A stretch of DNA of 64,000 bases, taken from the NCBI RefSeq assembly GCF_029433395.1, contig NZ_JAQTHW010000002.1, positions 1,178,001 through 1,242,000 of the forward strand. Reading direction: 5' to 3'. The notes under the pieces are model-generated. The model had not been told where the DNA came from. It did not search any database and saw only the letters and a program-made list of their open reading frames with translations. Origin of the DNA: Bifidobacterium sp. ESL0763. Its GTDB lineage: Bacteria > Actinomycetota > Actinomycetes > Actinomycetales > Bifidobacteriaceae. Below, in pieces: positions 27,186 to 36,622 of the stretch (its first letter is position 1; each line of letters starts with the position of its first letter). A program made the position numbers and the translations under genes.

Positions 27186-28739
27186 TCATTCGTCGGCGTT
27201 GCCGTCGTTGGCGCTGTCGCCAGCATCGTCGTTGCCGTCGATGGCGGCGTCCATCACCTGCGCGGCGAGGCGCGAGTCCACGTCGGCGTCGAGCGAGACG
27301 CCTTCGCCCAGCCATTCCACCTGGCGCACCCTGCCGTATTCGCGCACCCGAGAGAGCAGGGAGCCGGCCGCATAGGGCAGCAGCGCGCGCACATGCACCT
27401 GCGGGGTCGGCAGGAACCCCTCGACCGCCGCGCGCAGGTCGTCGACGCCCCGGCCGCTGGCCGCCGAGACGATGTGGACCTCGGGACGCAGGCGTGCCAG
27501 CCGGCCGAGCACGGCGTCGTCGGTGCGGTCGGCCTTGTTGAAGGCGAGGATGCGCGGGATGTCGGCGGCGCCGGGAATGTCGGCGAGCACCTCGTTGACC
27601 GCGTCGACCTGCGCGAAGGGGTCGGGGAACGAGGCGTCGACCACGTGCAGGATGACGTCGGCCTGCCCCACTTCCTCGAGGGTCGACTTGAACGCCTCCA
27701 CCAGCTGCGTGGGCAGCCGGCGCACGAAGCCGACCGTGTCGACGTAGGCGTAGAGCCTGCCGTCGCCGGCCTTGGCGCGGCGCACCGCGGTGTCGAGGGT
27801 GGCGAACAGCGCGTTCTCCACCAGCTCCCCCGAGCCGGTGAGACGGTTGACCAGCGAGGATTTGCCGGCGTTGGTGTAGCCCACCACGGCCACCGTGGGC
27901 AGCCCGTAGCGTTTCCTGGCCCCGCGCTTGACCTCGCGGGCCGGGGCCATGGCCTTGATCTGGCGCTTGAGCCGGGCGATGCGGGTGCGGATGACGCGGC
28001 GGTCCAGCTCGATCTGTGTCTCGCCGGGGCCTCGCGAGCCGATGCCGCCGTTGACGCCCGCCGCCTGTCCGCCGGCCTGGCGGGAGAGCGAGCCGCCCCA
28101 GCCACGCAGCCTCGGGAGCATGTATTCCAGCTGCGCCAGCTCCACCTGGGCCTTGCCCTCGCGGCTGGTGGCGTGCGCGGCGAAGATATCGAGGATGACG
28201 GCCGTGCGGTCGATGACCTTGACCTTGGTGACGTCCTCGAGCGCGCGGCGCTGGCTGGGGGCGAGGTCGTCGTCGACGATGATGGTGTCGGCCTCGTTCT
28301 GCGCGACGATGCCGGCGATCTCCTTGGCCTTGCCGCGCCCCACATAGGTGGCGGCGTCGGGCTTGGCGCGGTGCTGCAGCACGCCGTCGCACACCTCGGC
28401 GCCGGCGGTCTGGGCGAGCGCCGCCAGCTCGCGCAGCGACTCCTCGGCCTGGGCGGCGGTGGTCGTCATGCTCGACCAGACCCCCACCAGGACGACCCGT
28501 TCGAGGCGCACCTTGCGGTATTCGACGTCGGTCTCGTCCTGCATCTCACCCAGGCCAGTAACATGCCTGAGCTGGTTGCGCGACTCGCGCTCGGCCCATT
28601 CCTCCGAGCCGGCCGAGAAGCCGTCCCGTTCTGTGTCCGAAGCCGAATCCTGGTCCTGCAGGATGTCGGAACGGCGCCCCAGCACCTGGTCACGCCCGGA
28701 CTCGTCCACGCGTTCCGCCTCGTCAATATCGTCGGTCAA
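27186..28739 (-). CDS. hflX: Ribosome-associated GTPase HflX
   Basis: HflX splits stalled ribosomes, notably under heat or antibiotic stress. The ~517 residues have a long acidic N-terminus, the HflX domain (ATYVGRGKAKEIAGIV, then DRTAVILDIFAAHATSREGK and the GGIGSRGPGETQIELDRR loop) and the G domain with GYTNAGKSSLVN, DTVGFVRRLP and NKAD. The frame is open far upstream; TTG at 28739 is taken, with GGAAGG eight bases before it. No hfq neighbour exists, as expected for actinobacteria. Confidence 0.92.
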   Translation of the reverse strand: MTDDIDEAERVDESGRDQVLGRRSDILQDQDSASDTERDGFSAGSEEWAERESRNQLRHVTGLGEMQDETDVEYRKVRLERVVLVGVWSSMTTTAAQAEESLRELAALAQTAGAEVCDGVLQHRAKPDAATYVGRGKAKEIAGIVAQNEADTIIVDDDLAPSQRRALEDVTKVKVIDRTAVILDIFAAHATSREGKAQVELAQLEYMLPRLRGWGGSLSRQAGGQAAGVNGGIGSRGPGETQIELDRRVIRTRIARLKRQIKAMAPAREVKRGARKRYGLPTVAVVGYTNAGKSSLVNRLTGSGELVENALFATLDTAVRRAKAGDGRLYAYVDTVGFVRRLPTQLVEAFKSTLEEVGQADVILHVVDASFPDPFAQVDAVNEVLADIPGAADIPRILAFNKADRTDDAVLGRLARLRPEVHIVSAASGRGVDDLRAAVEGFLPTPQVHVRALLPYAAGSLLSRVREYGRVRQVEWLGEGVSLDADVDSRLAAQVMDAAIDGNDDAGDSANDGNADE

Positions 28740-28954
28740 TAAGCCAGCCTTCCGCCGTGATCCGTGATTGCCATGTCGTCCTATATTGTAGCGGCTGCCA
28801 CAGCCGGTGCGACGGCGGCGCGAACCGACTTGAATCCAAGCCGTATCCGCTCCCCGTCGCTGTTGCCGTCTGGGACTAGTATGGGGAACCTGATATCGGT
28901 GCCTTGGCCACGGCTCGAGACCGTGGACCAAGGACTTATGAGGAACGGAACGGC

Positions 28955-29611
28955 ATGGGCACAGGCAACGGCACGGCGACACAAGCGGCACAGGCGGACG
29001 GCACGCAGGCGGAGCAGTATTTCTCGGCGACCCCGAGCTCCCGCGACGTGCGGCGCACCCTGCATGTCTCGCTGCGCGGCCACGAGGCGCAGGTCGAGGT
29101 CTCCAACGGCGTCTTCTCGGCCCACCGGCTCGACCTGGGCACTTCGGTGCTGCTGCGCCACGCGCCCGAGCCGCCACAGTCGGGCACATTCCTCGACATC
29201 GGCTGCGGCTGGGGCCCGATCGCCCTGGCGCTGGGGCTCGAGTCGCCGCAGGCCGACATCTGGGCACTGGACGTCAACGAGCGCGCGCTTCAACTCACGG
29301 AGGCCAACGCCAAGCGGCTCGGTCTCGCCGGACGCATCCACGCGGCCACGGCCAGCCAGATCGACGAGAGCCTGACCTTCGACCTCATCTGGTCCAACCC
29401 TCCCATCCGCGTGGGCAAGGACGAGCTGCATGCCCTGCTGATGGCTTGGCTGCCACGGCTGAAGGCCGGCGGCCGCGCCTACCTGGTGGTGCAGAAAAAC
29501 CTCGGCAGCGACTCGCTGATCAAGTGGCTGGCCAATCAGCTCGGCAGAGACTACGCCGTCGCCAAGTACGCCAGCTCGAAGGGCTACCGGGTCATCGAAA
29601 TCCGGCACTGA
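28955..29611 (+). CDS. Class I SAM methyltransferase, RsmC-like
   Basis: A 218-residue single-domain methyltransferase of the RsmC/MTS family, which makes m2G in 16S rRNA in E. coli. Motif I is FLDIGCGWGPIALAL, acidic motif II is WALDVNERALQL and the catalytic motif IV is WSNPPIRVGK (NPP-x-R). It equals the C-terminal catalytic half of E. coli RsmC, common in Gram-positives. The ATG at 28955 has GAGGAA upstream. The substrate is inferred from the family. It is divergent from hflX. Confidence 0.85.
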   Translation: MGTGNGTATQAAQADGTQAEQYFSATPSSRDVRRTLHVSLRGHEAQVEVSNGVFSAHRLDLGTSVLLRHAPEPPQSGTFLDIGCGWGPIALALGLESPQADIWALDVNERALQLTEANAKRLGLAGRIHAATASQIDESLTFDLIWSNPPIRVGKDELHALLMAWLPRLKAGGRAYLVVQKNLGSDSLIKWLANQLGRDYAVAKYASSKGYRVIEIRH

Positions 29612-29623
29612 ACGCAATGACGA

Positions 29624-29699
29624 CACACACTAACCGCCGATTGAAAAAACGAACCCCGGAATTCCGCCGGTCTTTTTTTAATTCGCCACTTAGTGTGTG
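29624..29699. terminator. Nested stem-loop with terminator between the methyltransferase and hrpA
   Basis: An outer pair CACACACTAA (29624-29633) and TTAGTGTGTG (29690-29699) is perfect over 10 bp. Inside, TTGAAAAAAC faces TTTTTTTAA around a GC-rich GGAATTCC core, followed by T7, which fits a Rho-independent terminator usable in both directions. It ends 18 nt before the hrpA start, so it may also shape the hrpA leader. Confidence 0.65.
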
Positions 29700-29717
29700 C
29701 CTACAATAGAGAGACGC

Positions 29718-32700
29718 ATGAAATACCACTATCCTTCAGAGCTGCCGGTCAGCGCGGCACATGACCAGATCCAGCAGGCCGTACGAGACTCGCAGGTCGT
29801 CATCGTCTCCGGCCAGACCGGCTCCGGCAAGACCACCCAGATCCCCAAGATGCTTCTGGAGATGGGCCGCGGCACCCACGGCCACCAGATCGTGCACACC
29901 CAGCCACGCCGCCTGGCCGCACGTACCGTCGCCGAACGCATCTGCGAGGAGATGGGCGTGAGGCTCGGCGAGGAGATCGGCTACCAGGTGCGCTTCACCG
30001 ATGAGAGCTCGCCCGCCACCCGTCTGCGCATCGTCACCGACGGCATCCTCCTGGCGCAGATCCAGCACGACCCGAAACTCACGCGCTACGACACCATCAT
30101 CATCGACGAGGCCCACGAACGCAGCCTCAACATCGACTTCCTGCTCGGCTACCTCACCGCCCTGCTGCCCAAACGGCGCAACCTGAAGCTCATCATCACC
30201 TCCGCGACCATCGACTCGGTGAAGTTCAAGGAGCACTTCGAAGACGCGCTGCACACCAAGGTCCCCGTGATCGAGGTCTCCGGGCGCACCTACCCCGTGC
30301 AGGTGGTCTACGAGCCGCTGGGCGGCATGCCCGCGCTGATGCGCCACGTCCCCGGTTTCGCCGACGGCTCGCTGCCCGACGCCAACGGCGAGATCCCCGG
30401 AGCCGGCAACAGGGGACGCGGAGACCGAGCCGACAGCCAGGACATGGCCCGCGCCGTCGCCCGCGCCTGCGCCGAGCTGGCCATCCATTCCTCGCACGAC
30501 CGCGGCCCGCGCGACATCCTGGTCTTCGCCTCCGGCGAGCGCGACATCCACGAGTACGAGGACGCCATCCGCCACCACTTCGGCCCCCGCGCCTCCGACA
30601 TGCGCCGGCCCGACGCCCTGGAGATCGTGCCGCTCTACGCCCGGCTTTCCTCGAAGGAGCAGCACCGCGTCTTCGAACGCCACTCCCACCAGCGCATCGT
30701 CATCGCCACCAACGTGGCCGAGACCTCGCTGACGGTGCCCGGCATCCGCTATGTGGTCGACCCGGGCGAGGCCCGCATCTCGCGCTATTCCAAATCCGCC
30801 AAGGTGCAGCGCCTGCCCATCGAGGCGATCAGCCAGGCCAGCGCCGACCAGCGAAGCGGCCGTTGCGGGCGTATCGCCGACGGCATCGCCATCCGCCTCT
30901 ACGCCAAGGATGACTACGAGTCCCGGCCCCGCTTCACCGAGCCGGAGATCCTGCGCACCTCGTTGGGCGCGGTGGTCTTGCACATGCTCTCGGTGGGCGT
31001 GGCGCGCACGGCCGACGACGTGACCCATTTCGGCTTCATCGACCCGCCCGACACCCGCTCGGTCTCCGACGGCTTCAACGAGTTGACCGAGCTCAAGGCC
31101 ATCGCGCGCAAGCACGGCGAGGTGAGGCTCACCCACACGGGCCGCCAGCTCTCGCGCATCCCCATCGACATCCGCCTAGGCCGCATGATCCTCGAGGCCG
31201 CGCACTCCACCACGCCCAACACCCTGGCCGCCGTCATCGTCATCGTCGCCTTCCTGAGCCTGCAGGACCCGCGCGAGCGCCCCGACGAGATCCGCGCCGA
31301 AGCCGACCGCGTCCACAACCGCTACGCCGACCAGACCAGCGACTTTCTGACCGCCCTCAACATGTGGGACCAGATCTTCGGCCCCGACGAGGGACGCGAC
31401 GGCAACCACACCGGCAACGCCAAGCTGCGCAAGGTCTGCAAGGCCGAATATTTCAGCTTCATCAGGCTGCGCCAATGGCGTGACCTCGTCCACCAACTCA
31501 ACCAGATGTGCCGGCAGATGCGCTTCAAGGTAGGCACGCCCAAGCCGATCTCGCGCCCGGACCCCCAGATCATGGCGCTGCCAATCAACCAGCAGGCGGC
31601 GCACTCGCTCTGCCGCTCGTGGGACGCGCAGGGCATCCACACCTCGATGCTCGCCGGACTGCTGTCCATGATGGGCATGCAGGTGGTGCGCGAGCCCAAG
31701 GCCTCCGACTTCTCAAGGCTCAAGGGCGCGGCGAAGGCACGGGCGATGAAGCAGACCGCCAAACGCTCCAAGAACGAGTACCAGGGCGCGCGCGGCACAC
31801 GCTTCGCCCTCTTCCCCGCCTCCGCGGTGGCCAAGTCGACCCCGCCGTGGGTGATGTCGACCGACCTCACGGAGACCTCGCGCCTCTGGGCGCGCTACTC
31901 CGCCGCCATCGATCCGGCGTGGGCCGAACCGCTGGCCGGCAGCCTCACCCGTGTCACCTACGCCGAGCCGCACTGGTCCGGCTCGCGCGGCAGCGCCGTC
32001 GCCAGCTCGAAGGTGCTGCTCTACGGCCTGCCGATCGTCAGCGACCGCCAGGTGCAGTGGGGGCGCATCAACCCCTTCGAGGCCCGCGACTTCCTCATCC
32101 GCCAGGGCCTGGTGGAAGGCGACATCGAGCAGCGCTTCTCCTACGATGATTTCGTCGAAGCCAATCGCGACATCCTCGAGGAGGCGGTGGACGACACCAA
32201 CCGCACCCGCCAGGTCGCCGACACGGTGAGCGACGAGGACCTCTTCGATTTCTACAACGCCGTCATCCCTGCCGACGTCACCAGCGTGGCCGACCTGGGC
32301 AAGTGGGTCAGGTCCATCCACGCCAGCCAGCCGCATCTGCTCGATTTCGACCCGGAGAAGGTCGAACGCCTGCAGTCGCACGAGTCCGTGGACCTGAACG
32401 ACTACCCCGACCAGTGGCACACGCTCGGCAGCGACGGCACCCCCATCGACCTGCGCCTGAGCTACGTCTACAACCCCGCCGACCCGGCTGACGGCGTGAC
32501 GGTGCACGTGCCCATCAAGGTCCTCTCGCGTCTGACGCCGGAGCAGTTCACCTGGAATGTGCCGGGGCTTCTGGACGAGCTGATCCTGGGCTATATCAAG
32601 TCGCTGCCGAAGTCGCTGCGCGTCCAGTTCGTGCCCGCCCCCGACACGGCGCGCACCATCCGCGCCGCCATCGACGAGCGCTACCCCGACTTGCCCGGCA

Positions 32701-33959
32701 GCGGCGCCGAGAGCAAGCCGAACCCGCCCGCCGTCGACGAGGCGACCGGCACCGCGCGCTGGCCCGATTTCGCGCACGCCTTCACCTACGCCGCCATCAC
32801 CAGCGTCAACGCCACCATCCATCCCGAGGACTTCAACGACGAGCAGCTGGGCAAGCTCTCCCCCTACCTGCGCGTCACGTTCAGCGTGGAGGAGCCGCTG
32901 CCCTCGGCCGGCAAGGGACGCCATGGGCACAAACGGGGCGGCAATGGCGAGCGCGCCGAACATGCCCGGAACAACGGCAACAATGGAAACACCGGGAGCG
33001 CAACCGGCACCGGCAAGCCGACCATCATCGACGACGCCTCGTTCCGCGCCCGTGGCCACGGCGGCACGCGCCGCTTCCGCGTGCTCGGCTGCGGCAAGTC
33101 GCTGGTCGAGCTGCAGCGCAGGTTCGCCCGCCAGGCGCAGGCCAGCGCCCGCAAGACCGTCCAACGGCAGGCCGGCAAGGCAAAATCACAAGGCAAAGTG
33201 GTCGCACAGGCCAACCTGCTGAACAAGGCCGGCGCCACCACCACCTCGCGCGCGCAGATGCTCTGGCAGGCCGCCTACGACAAGCTCAGACTGCCCGAGG
33301 ACCGCATCTCCTCGCGCTGGCTGGGCGCCGAGGCGCTCATGCTCGCCAGCGCGCCCTATAAGTCCACCAAGCTCCTGGTGCGTGACCTCGAGCTCGCGGC
33401 GGTCAAGCGCCTGCTGCCCCGCATCGACACCCTGGCCGACGACACCGCGCTGGCCGAGGCGATCAGCGGTGTGCGCGAAACCTTCGAGGACACGGTCTAC
33501 GCGGTGGCGCACGACGTCATCGCCATCCTCAAGCGCTACGCCGAGGTCGACGCGACGGTGGGCGGCAAGGCCGACCTGTCGATGCTGGCGGTGCTGCAAT
33601 CGGTGCGCGAGCACATCGCCACGCTGGTGCGCCCCGGCTTCGTCGGCGACGCCCCGCCCGAGGCGCTGCCCAACATCGAACGCTACCTGCACGCCGACCT
33701 GTTGCGCCTGCAGAAGGCCAAGGCCGACAAGAACCGCGACGTGCGCTGGGCATGGGAGGCCGACGAGGCCAAGGACCTGGTCACCCGGGCGCGGGCCAAG
33801 CTCAAGGCCGAACCCGCCGGCCCCCGCCGCGAGGCCTTCGGCAAGCAGGTGGAGCGGGCGCGTTGGATGCTCGAGGAGTTCTACGTTTCGCTGTGGGCTC
33901 AGGAGCTGGGCACCAAGTCCCCCGCCAGCCTCAAGCGCATCCGCAAGGCCCTCTCCTAG
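29718..33959 (+). CDS. hrpA: DEAH-box RNA helicase HrpA
   Basis: A 1,413-residue ATP-dependent RNA helicase. Walker A is SGQTGSGKTTQIP (about 31-43), DEAH is at 130-133 (IIIDEAHERS), followed by SATI, a helicase C domain ending in QRSGRCGRIADG, then HA2, OB-fold and the long HrpA-specific C-terminus. E. coli HrpA rescues stalled or collided ribosomes by acting on the mRNA. A low-complexity insert (ERAEHARNNGNNGNTGSATG) near residue 1,080 is unusual. It starts at the ATG at 29718; an upstream in-frame ATG at 29697 lies inside the terminator hairpin. Confidence 0.95.
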   Translation: MKYHYPSELPVSAAHDQIQQAVRDSQVVIVSGQTGSGKTTQIPKMLLEMGRGTHGHQIVHTQPRRLAARTVAERICEEMGVRLGEEIGYQVRFTDESSPATRLRIVTDGILLAQIQHDPKLTRYDTIIIDEAHERSLNIDFLLGYLTALLPKRRNLKLIITSATIDSVKFKEHFEDALHTKVPVIEVSGRTYPVQVVYEPLGGMPALMRHVPGFADGSLPDANGEIPGAGNRGRGDRADSQDMARAVARACAELAIHSSHDRGPRDILVFASGERDIHEYEDAIRHHFGPRASDMRRPDALEIVPLYARLSSKEQHRVFERHSHQRIVIATNVAETSLTVPGIRYVVDPGEARISRYSKSAKVQRLPIEAISQASADQRSGRCGRIADGIAIRLYAKDDYESRPRFTEPEILRTSLGAVVLHMLSVGVARTADDVTHFGFIDPPDTRSVSDGFNELTELKAIARKHGEVRLTHTGRQLSRIPIDIRLGRMILEAAHSTTPNTLAAVIVIVAFLSLQDPRERPDEIRAEADRVHNRYADQTSDFLTALNMWDQIFGPDEGRDGNHTGNAKLRKVCKAEYFSFIRLRQWRDLVHQLNQMCRQMRFKVGTPKPISRPDPQIMALPINQQAAHSLCRSWDAQGIHTSMLAGLLSMMGMQVVREPKASDFSRLKGAAKARAMKQTAKRSKNEYQGARGTRFALFPASAVAKSTPPWVMSTDLTETSRLWARYSAAIDPAWAEPLAGSLTRVTYAEPHWSGSRGSAVASSKVLLYGLPIVSDRQVQWGRINPFEARDFLIRQGLVEGDIEQRFSYDDFVEANRDILEEAVDDTNRTRQVADTVSDEDLFDFYNAVIPADVTSVADLGKWVRSIHASQPHLLDFDPEKVERLQSHESVDLNDYPDQWHTLGSDGTPIDLRLSYVYNPADPADGVTVHVPIKVLSRLTPEQFTWNVPGLLDELILGYIKSLPKSLRVQFVPAPDTARTIRAAIDERYPDLPGSGAESKPNPPAVDEATGTARWPDFAHAFTYAAITSVNATIHPEDFNDEQLGKLSPYLRVTFSVEEPLPSAGKGRHGHKRGGNGERAEHARNNGNNGNTGSATGTGKPTIIDDASFRARGHGGTRRFRVLGCGKSLVELQRRFARQAQASARKTVQRQAGKAKSQGKVVAQANLLNKAGATTTSRAQMLWQAAYDKLRLPEDRISSRWLGAEALMLASAPYKSTKLLVRDLELAAVKRLLPRIDTLADDTALAEAISGVRETFEDTVYAVAHDVIAILKRYAEVDATVGGKADLSMLAVLQSVREHIATLVRPGFVGDAPPEALPNIERYLHADLLRLQKAKADKNRDVRWAWEADEAKDLVTRARAKLKAEPAGPRREAFGKQVERARWMLEEFYVSLWAQELGTKSPASLKRIRKALS

Positions 33960-34035
33960 CGGCGTATCGCACCATCGGCCACCTCGTCGCCGCCCGCGAA
34001 CCGCCACCGGGAAACGTTCAGGTGCAGCCGCTAGC

Positions 34036-34953
34036 ATGGGCTGCGTGGCACATCGTTCAAGATCCCGTTCCCGCCGTCGCGGCTCATGGCTCGCCTCCTG
34101 CAAGCGCAGGTGGCGCAGGGCCGGCGCGCCCGCCAAGGCCGGGATGGCGCTGGCTGGCATCGTTGCGGTGATCTGCGTGATGGCGCTGGTGATGGGCCTG
34201 GTGCGCGTGGTGCAGTGGCACGTCGAGGTCACGCAGGCGCAGCGTCGCCAGGAGCAGATGGTCCGGCAATACGATTTCGACCCGGGCGACATCATCTCCG
34301 ACTCGCAGTTCTTCAACGCCGACGCCATGAGCCAGGCCGAGGTGCAGGCCTTCATCATCAGACACGGCCCGAACTGCACCTCGTCGAACTGTCTGCCCGT
34401 CAAGACCTTCGACACCGAGACCATGCCTGCCAACGAGCAGTGCCAGGCCTACCAGGGCGCCAAGGGCGAGCTCGCGAGCGCCATCATCTACAAGTCGGCG
34501 CAGGCCTGCGGCATCAGCGAGAAGGTGCTGCTCACGGTGATGCAGAAGGAGCAGCATCTGATCGGCACGGCCGACCCCGATCCCTTCCAATACAAGTCGG
34601 CGATGGGCCTGAGCTGCCCCGACGACGCCGATTGCGACCCGCAGTACGCCGGCTTCTTCCGCCAGGTCTACGGTTCGGCGAAACGCTTCAAGTACTACCA
34701 GGCGCACGAAGGCGACTACGGCTACCACGCCGGCACGCTCAACTACGTGCAGTACCATCCCAACAAGGGCTGCGGCGGCTCGCAGGTCTACATCCGCAAC
34801 TCGGCGACGGCGCTGCTCTACGTCTACACGCCCTACCAGCCCAACACCGCCTCGCTGGCCGCCGGATTCGGCGAGGGCGACTCGTGCTCGAGCTACGGCA
34901 ACCGCAACTTCGCGCTCATCTACGACAACTGGTTCGGCGACCCCCGCAAGTAG
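34036..34953 (+). CDS. Anchored putative peptidoglycan hydrolase (lysozyme-like fold)
   Basis: A 305-residue protein with a basic head (RSRSRSRRRGSW), one membrane helix (AGMALAGIVAVICVMALVMG, near 35-55) and a large extracytoplasmic domain. That domain has KVLLTVMQKEQHLIG followed by YKSAMGLSCPDDADCDPQY and AGFFRQVYGSAKRFKYYQ, a pattern seen in actinobacterial secreted proteins resembling lytic transglycosylases; Glu in QKEQ is the candidate catalytic residue. Cysteines (CTSSNC, CPDDADC) suggest disulfides. Activity is inferred, not shown. It follows hrpA by 76 nt. Confidence 0.6.
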   Translation: MGCVAHRSRSRSRRRGSWLASCKRRWRRAGAPAKAGMALAGIVAVICVMALVMGLVRVVQWHVEVTQAQRRQEQMVRQYDFDPGDIISDSQFFNADAMSQAEVQAFIIRHGPNCTSSNCLPVKTFDTETMPANEQCQAYQGAKGELASAIIYKSAQACGISEKVLLTVMQKEQHLIGTADPDPFQYKSAMGLSCPDDADCDPQYAGFFRQVYGSAKRFKYYQAHEGDYGYHAGTLNYVQYHPNKGCGGSQVYIRNSATALLYVYTPYQPNTASLAAGFGEGDSCSSYGNRNFALIYDNWFGDPRK

Positions 34954-34988
34954 GCCAACAGCCCAAGCGAGCCCACGGCACGCACCCG

Positions 34989-35104
34989 TTTGCGCCATAA
35001 ACGAGCCACTGAGACGAGCCCAGCGGCCCAAAAATGGCGTCATTTTCCAGTTGCGCCATAAACGGGCCGCTGAGTGACGCTCAGTGGCTTGTTTATAGCG
35101 CAAT
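34989..35104. repeat. Two tandem imperfect hairpins of one family
   Basis: Hairpin B: TTGCGCCATAAACGGGCC (35051 onward, to 35074) pairs with 35080-35103 with a few G-T pairs around TGACG. Hairpin A (about 34990-35040) begins with nearly the same left arm, TGCGCCATAAACGAGCC, and closes on GGCCCAAAAATGGCG. The two therefore arose by duplication. They lie between convergent genes and probably act as a bidirectional terminator. Confidence 0.65.
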
Positions 35105-35144
35105 TCGTTTCGCTCACGCGGCTGGCCGCTGGCGGCCGGTGCGG

Positions 35145-36482
35145 CTAGAGCTTCGGCAGGTATTTCTCCAGCTCGAAGGGGGTGACCTGGCGGCGGTAGT
35201 CCTCCCACTCCTGGTGCTTGTTGCGTAGGAAGTACTCGAAGACGTGCTCGCCGAGCACATCGGCCACGAAGTCGGACTTCTCCATCACCTTCAGCGCGCT
35301 GTCGAGCGAGGTCGGCAGCGGCTGGATGCCCATCGCCCGGCGCTCGGTGTCGGTCAGCTCCCAGACCGCGTCGCTGGTGGGCTCGCCGAGGGTCATCTTC
35401 TGCTCGACGCCGTCCAGGCCCGCCGCAAGCAGCACCGCGAAGGCGAGGTAGGGGTTGGCCACCGGGTCGAGCGCGCGGAATTCCATGCGCGCCGAGTTGC
35501 CCTTGCCGGGCTTGTACTGCGGGATGCGCAGCAGGGCGGATCGGTTGTTGTGGCCCCAGCACACGTAGCTCGGGGCCTCGTTGCCGCCCCAGAGGCGCTT
35601 GTAGGAGTTGACGTACTGGTCGGTGATCGCGCAGATCTCGGCGGCGTGGTGCAGGATGCCGGCGGCGAACTGCCGGGCGATCAGCGACATGTTGAACTCC
35701 TGGCCGGCCTCGTAGAAGGCGTTCGAGTCGCCGTCGAAGAGGCTCAGGTGGGTGTGCATGCCGCTGCCCGGCTCCTCGGTCAGCGGCTTGGGCATGAAGC
35801 TGGCCTGGATGCCGCGTTCCAGCGAGATCTCCTTGATGACGGTGCGGAAGGTCATGATGTTGTCGGCGGCGGCCATCGCGTCGGCGTAGCGCAGGTCGAT
35901 CTCGTTCTGGCCCGGGCCGGCCTCGTGGTGCGAATACTCCACCGAGATGCCCATCTGCTCGAGCATGTTGACCGCGGAACGGCGGAAGTCCATGCCGGGG
36001 CTGCGCGGCACCTGGTCGAAGTACGAGCCGTGGTCGACGGGCGTGGGCGGCACGCCCCAGTCCTCCTGCTGCTCGAAGAGGTAGAACTCGATCTCGGGGT
36101 GCACGTAGAAGGTGAAGCCCTTGGCCTTGGCCTTCTCGAGCTCCTGCTTCAACACGTGACGCGGGTCGCCCAGCGAGGGCTCGCCGTCGGGGGTGTAGAT
36201 GTTGCAGAACATGCGCGCGGTGCCTTGCGGGCCGCCCCTCCACGGCAGGATCTGGAAGGTGGAGGGATCGGGGCGCACGATCATGTCGTCCTCGGAGACG
36301 CGCGTCATGCCCTCGATGGCCGAGCCGTCGAAGCCGAGCCCCTCCTCGAAGGCGTCCTCGAGTTCGGCGGGCGCGATGGCCACGGACTTCAGTGTCCCCA
36401 GCACGTCGGTGAACCACAAACGAATAAATCGCACATCGCGTTCCTCGACGGTACGCAAGGCGAATTCTTGCTGTTTATCCAT
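35145..36482 (-). CDS. glnA: Glutamine synthetase, type I
   Basis: Makes glutamine from glutamate, ammonia and ATP. The 445 residues have the beta-grasp N-terminus (FIRLWFTDVLGTLKSV), GFDGSAIEG, the metal/ATP motifs YVHPEIEFYLFE and HHEAGPGQNEIDLRYAD, the GSGMHTHLSLFD loop and RMEFRALDPVANPYL. The site of the adenylylated Tyr in GlnA-beta enzymes reads DAVWELTDTERR, Trp in place of Tyr, so this copy should not be adenylylated. It is monocistronic, next to the his genes. Confidence 0.95.
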   Translation of the reverse strand: MDKQQEFALRTVEERDVRFIRLWFTDVLGTLKSVAIAPAELEDAFEEGLGFDGSAIEGMTRVSEDDMIVRPDPSTFQILPWRGGPQGTARMFCNIYTPDGEPSLGDPRHVLKQELEKAKAKGFTFYVHPEIEFYLFEQQEDWGVPPTPVDHGSYFDQVPRSPGMDFRRSAVNMLEQMGISVEYSHHEAGPGQNEIDLRYADAMAAADNIMTFRTVIKEISLERGIQASFMPKPLTEEPGSGMHTHLSLFDGDSNAFYEAGQEFNMSLIARQFAAGILHHAAEICAITDQYVNSYKRLWGGNEAPSYVCWGHNNRSALLRIPQYKPGKGNSARMEFRALDPVANPYLAFAVLLAAGLDGVEQKMTLGEPTSDAVWELTDTERRAMGIQPLPTSLDSALKVMEKSDFVADVLGEHVFEYFLRNKHQEWEDYRRQVTPFELEKYLPKL

Positions 36483-36622
36483 GATTCCATGGTCTCACGG
36501 GCTTATTACGGCCCAGTTAAGATTCCAAGACCGGCCGCCGCGATTTCGCGATTGGCACCATGACGTTGCCGCACCGTTGTGCCGTTGCGCCGTCGTCGCC
36601 ATGCCATCGGCCGGCCTCGCAA

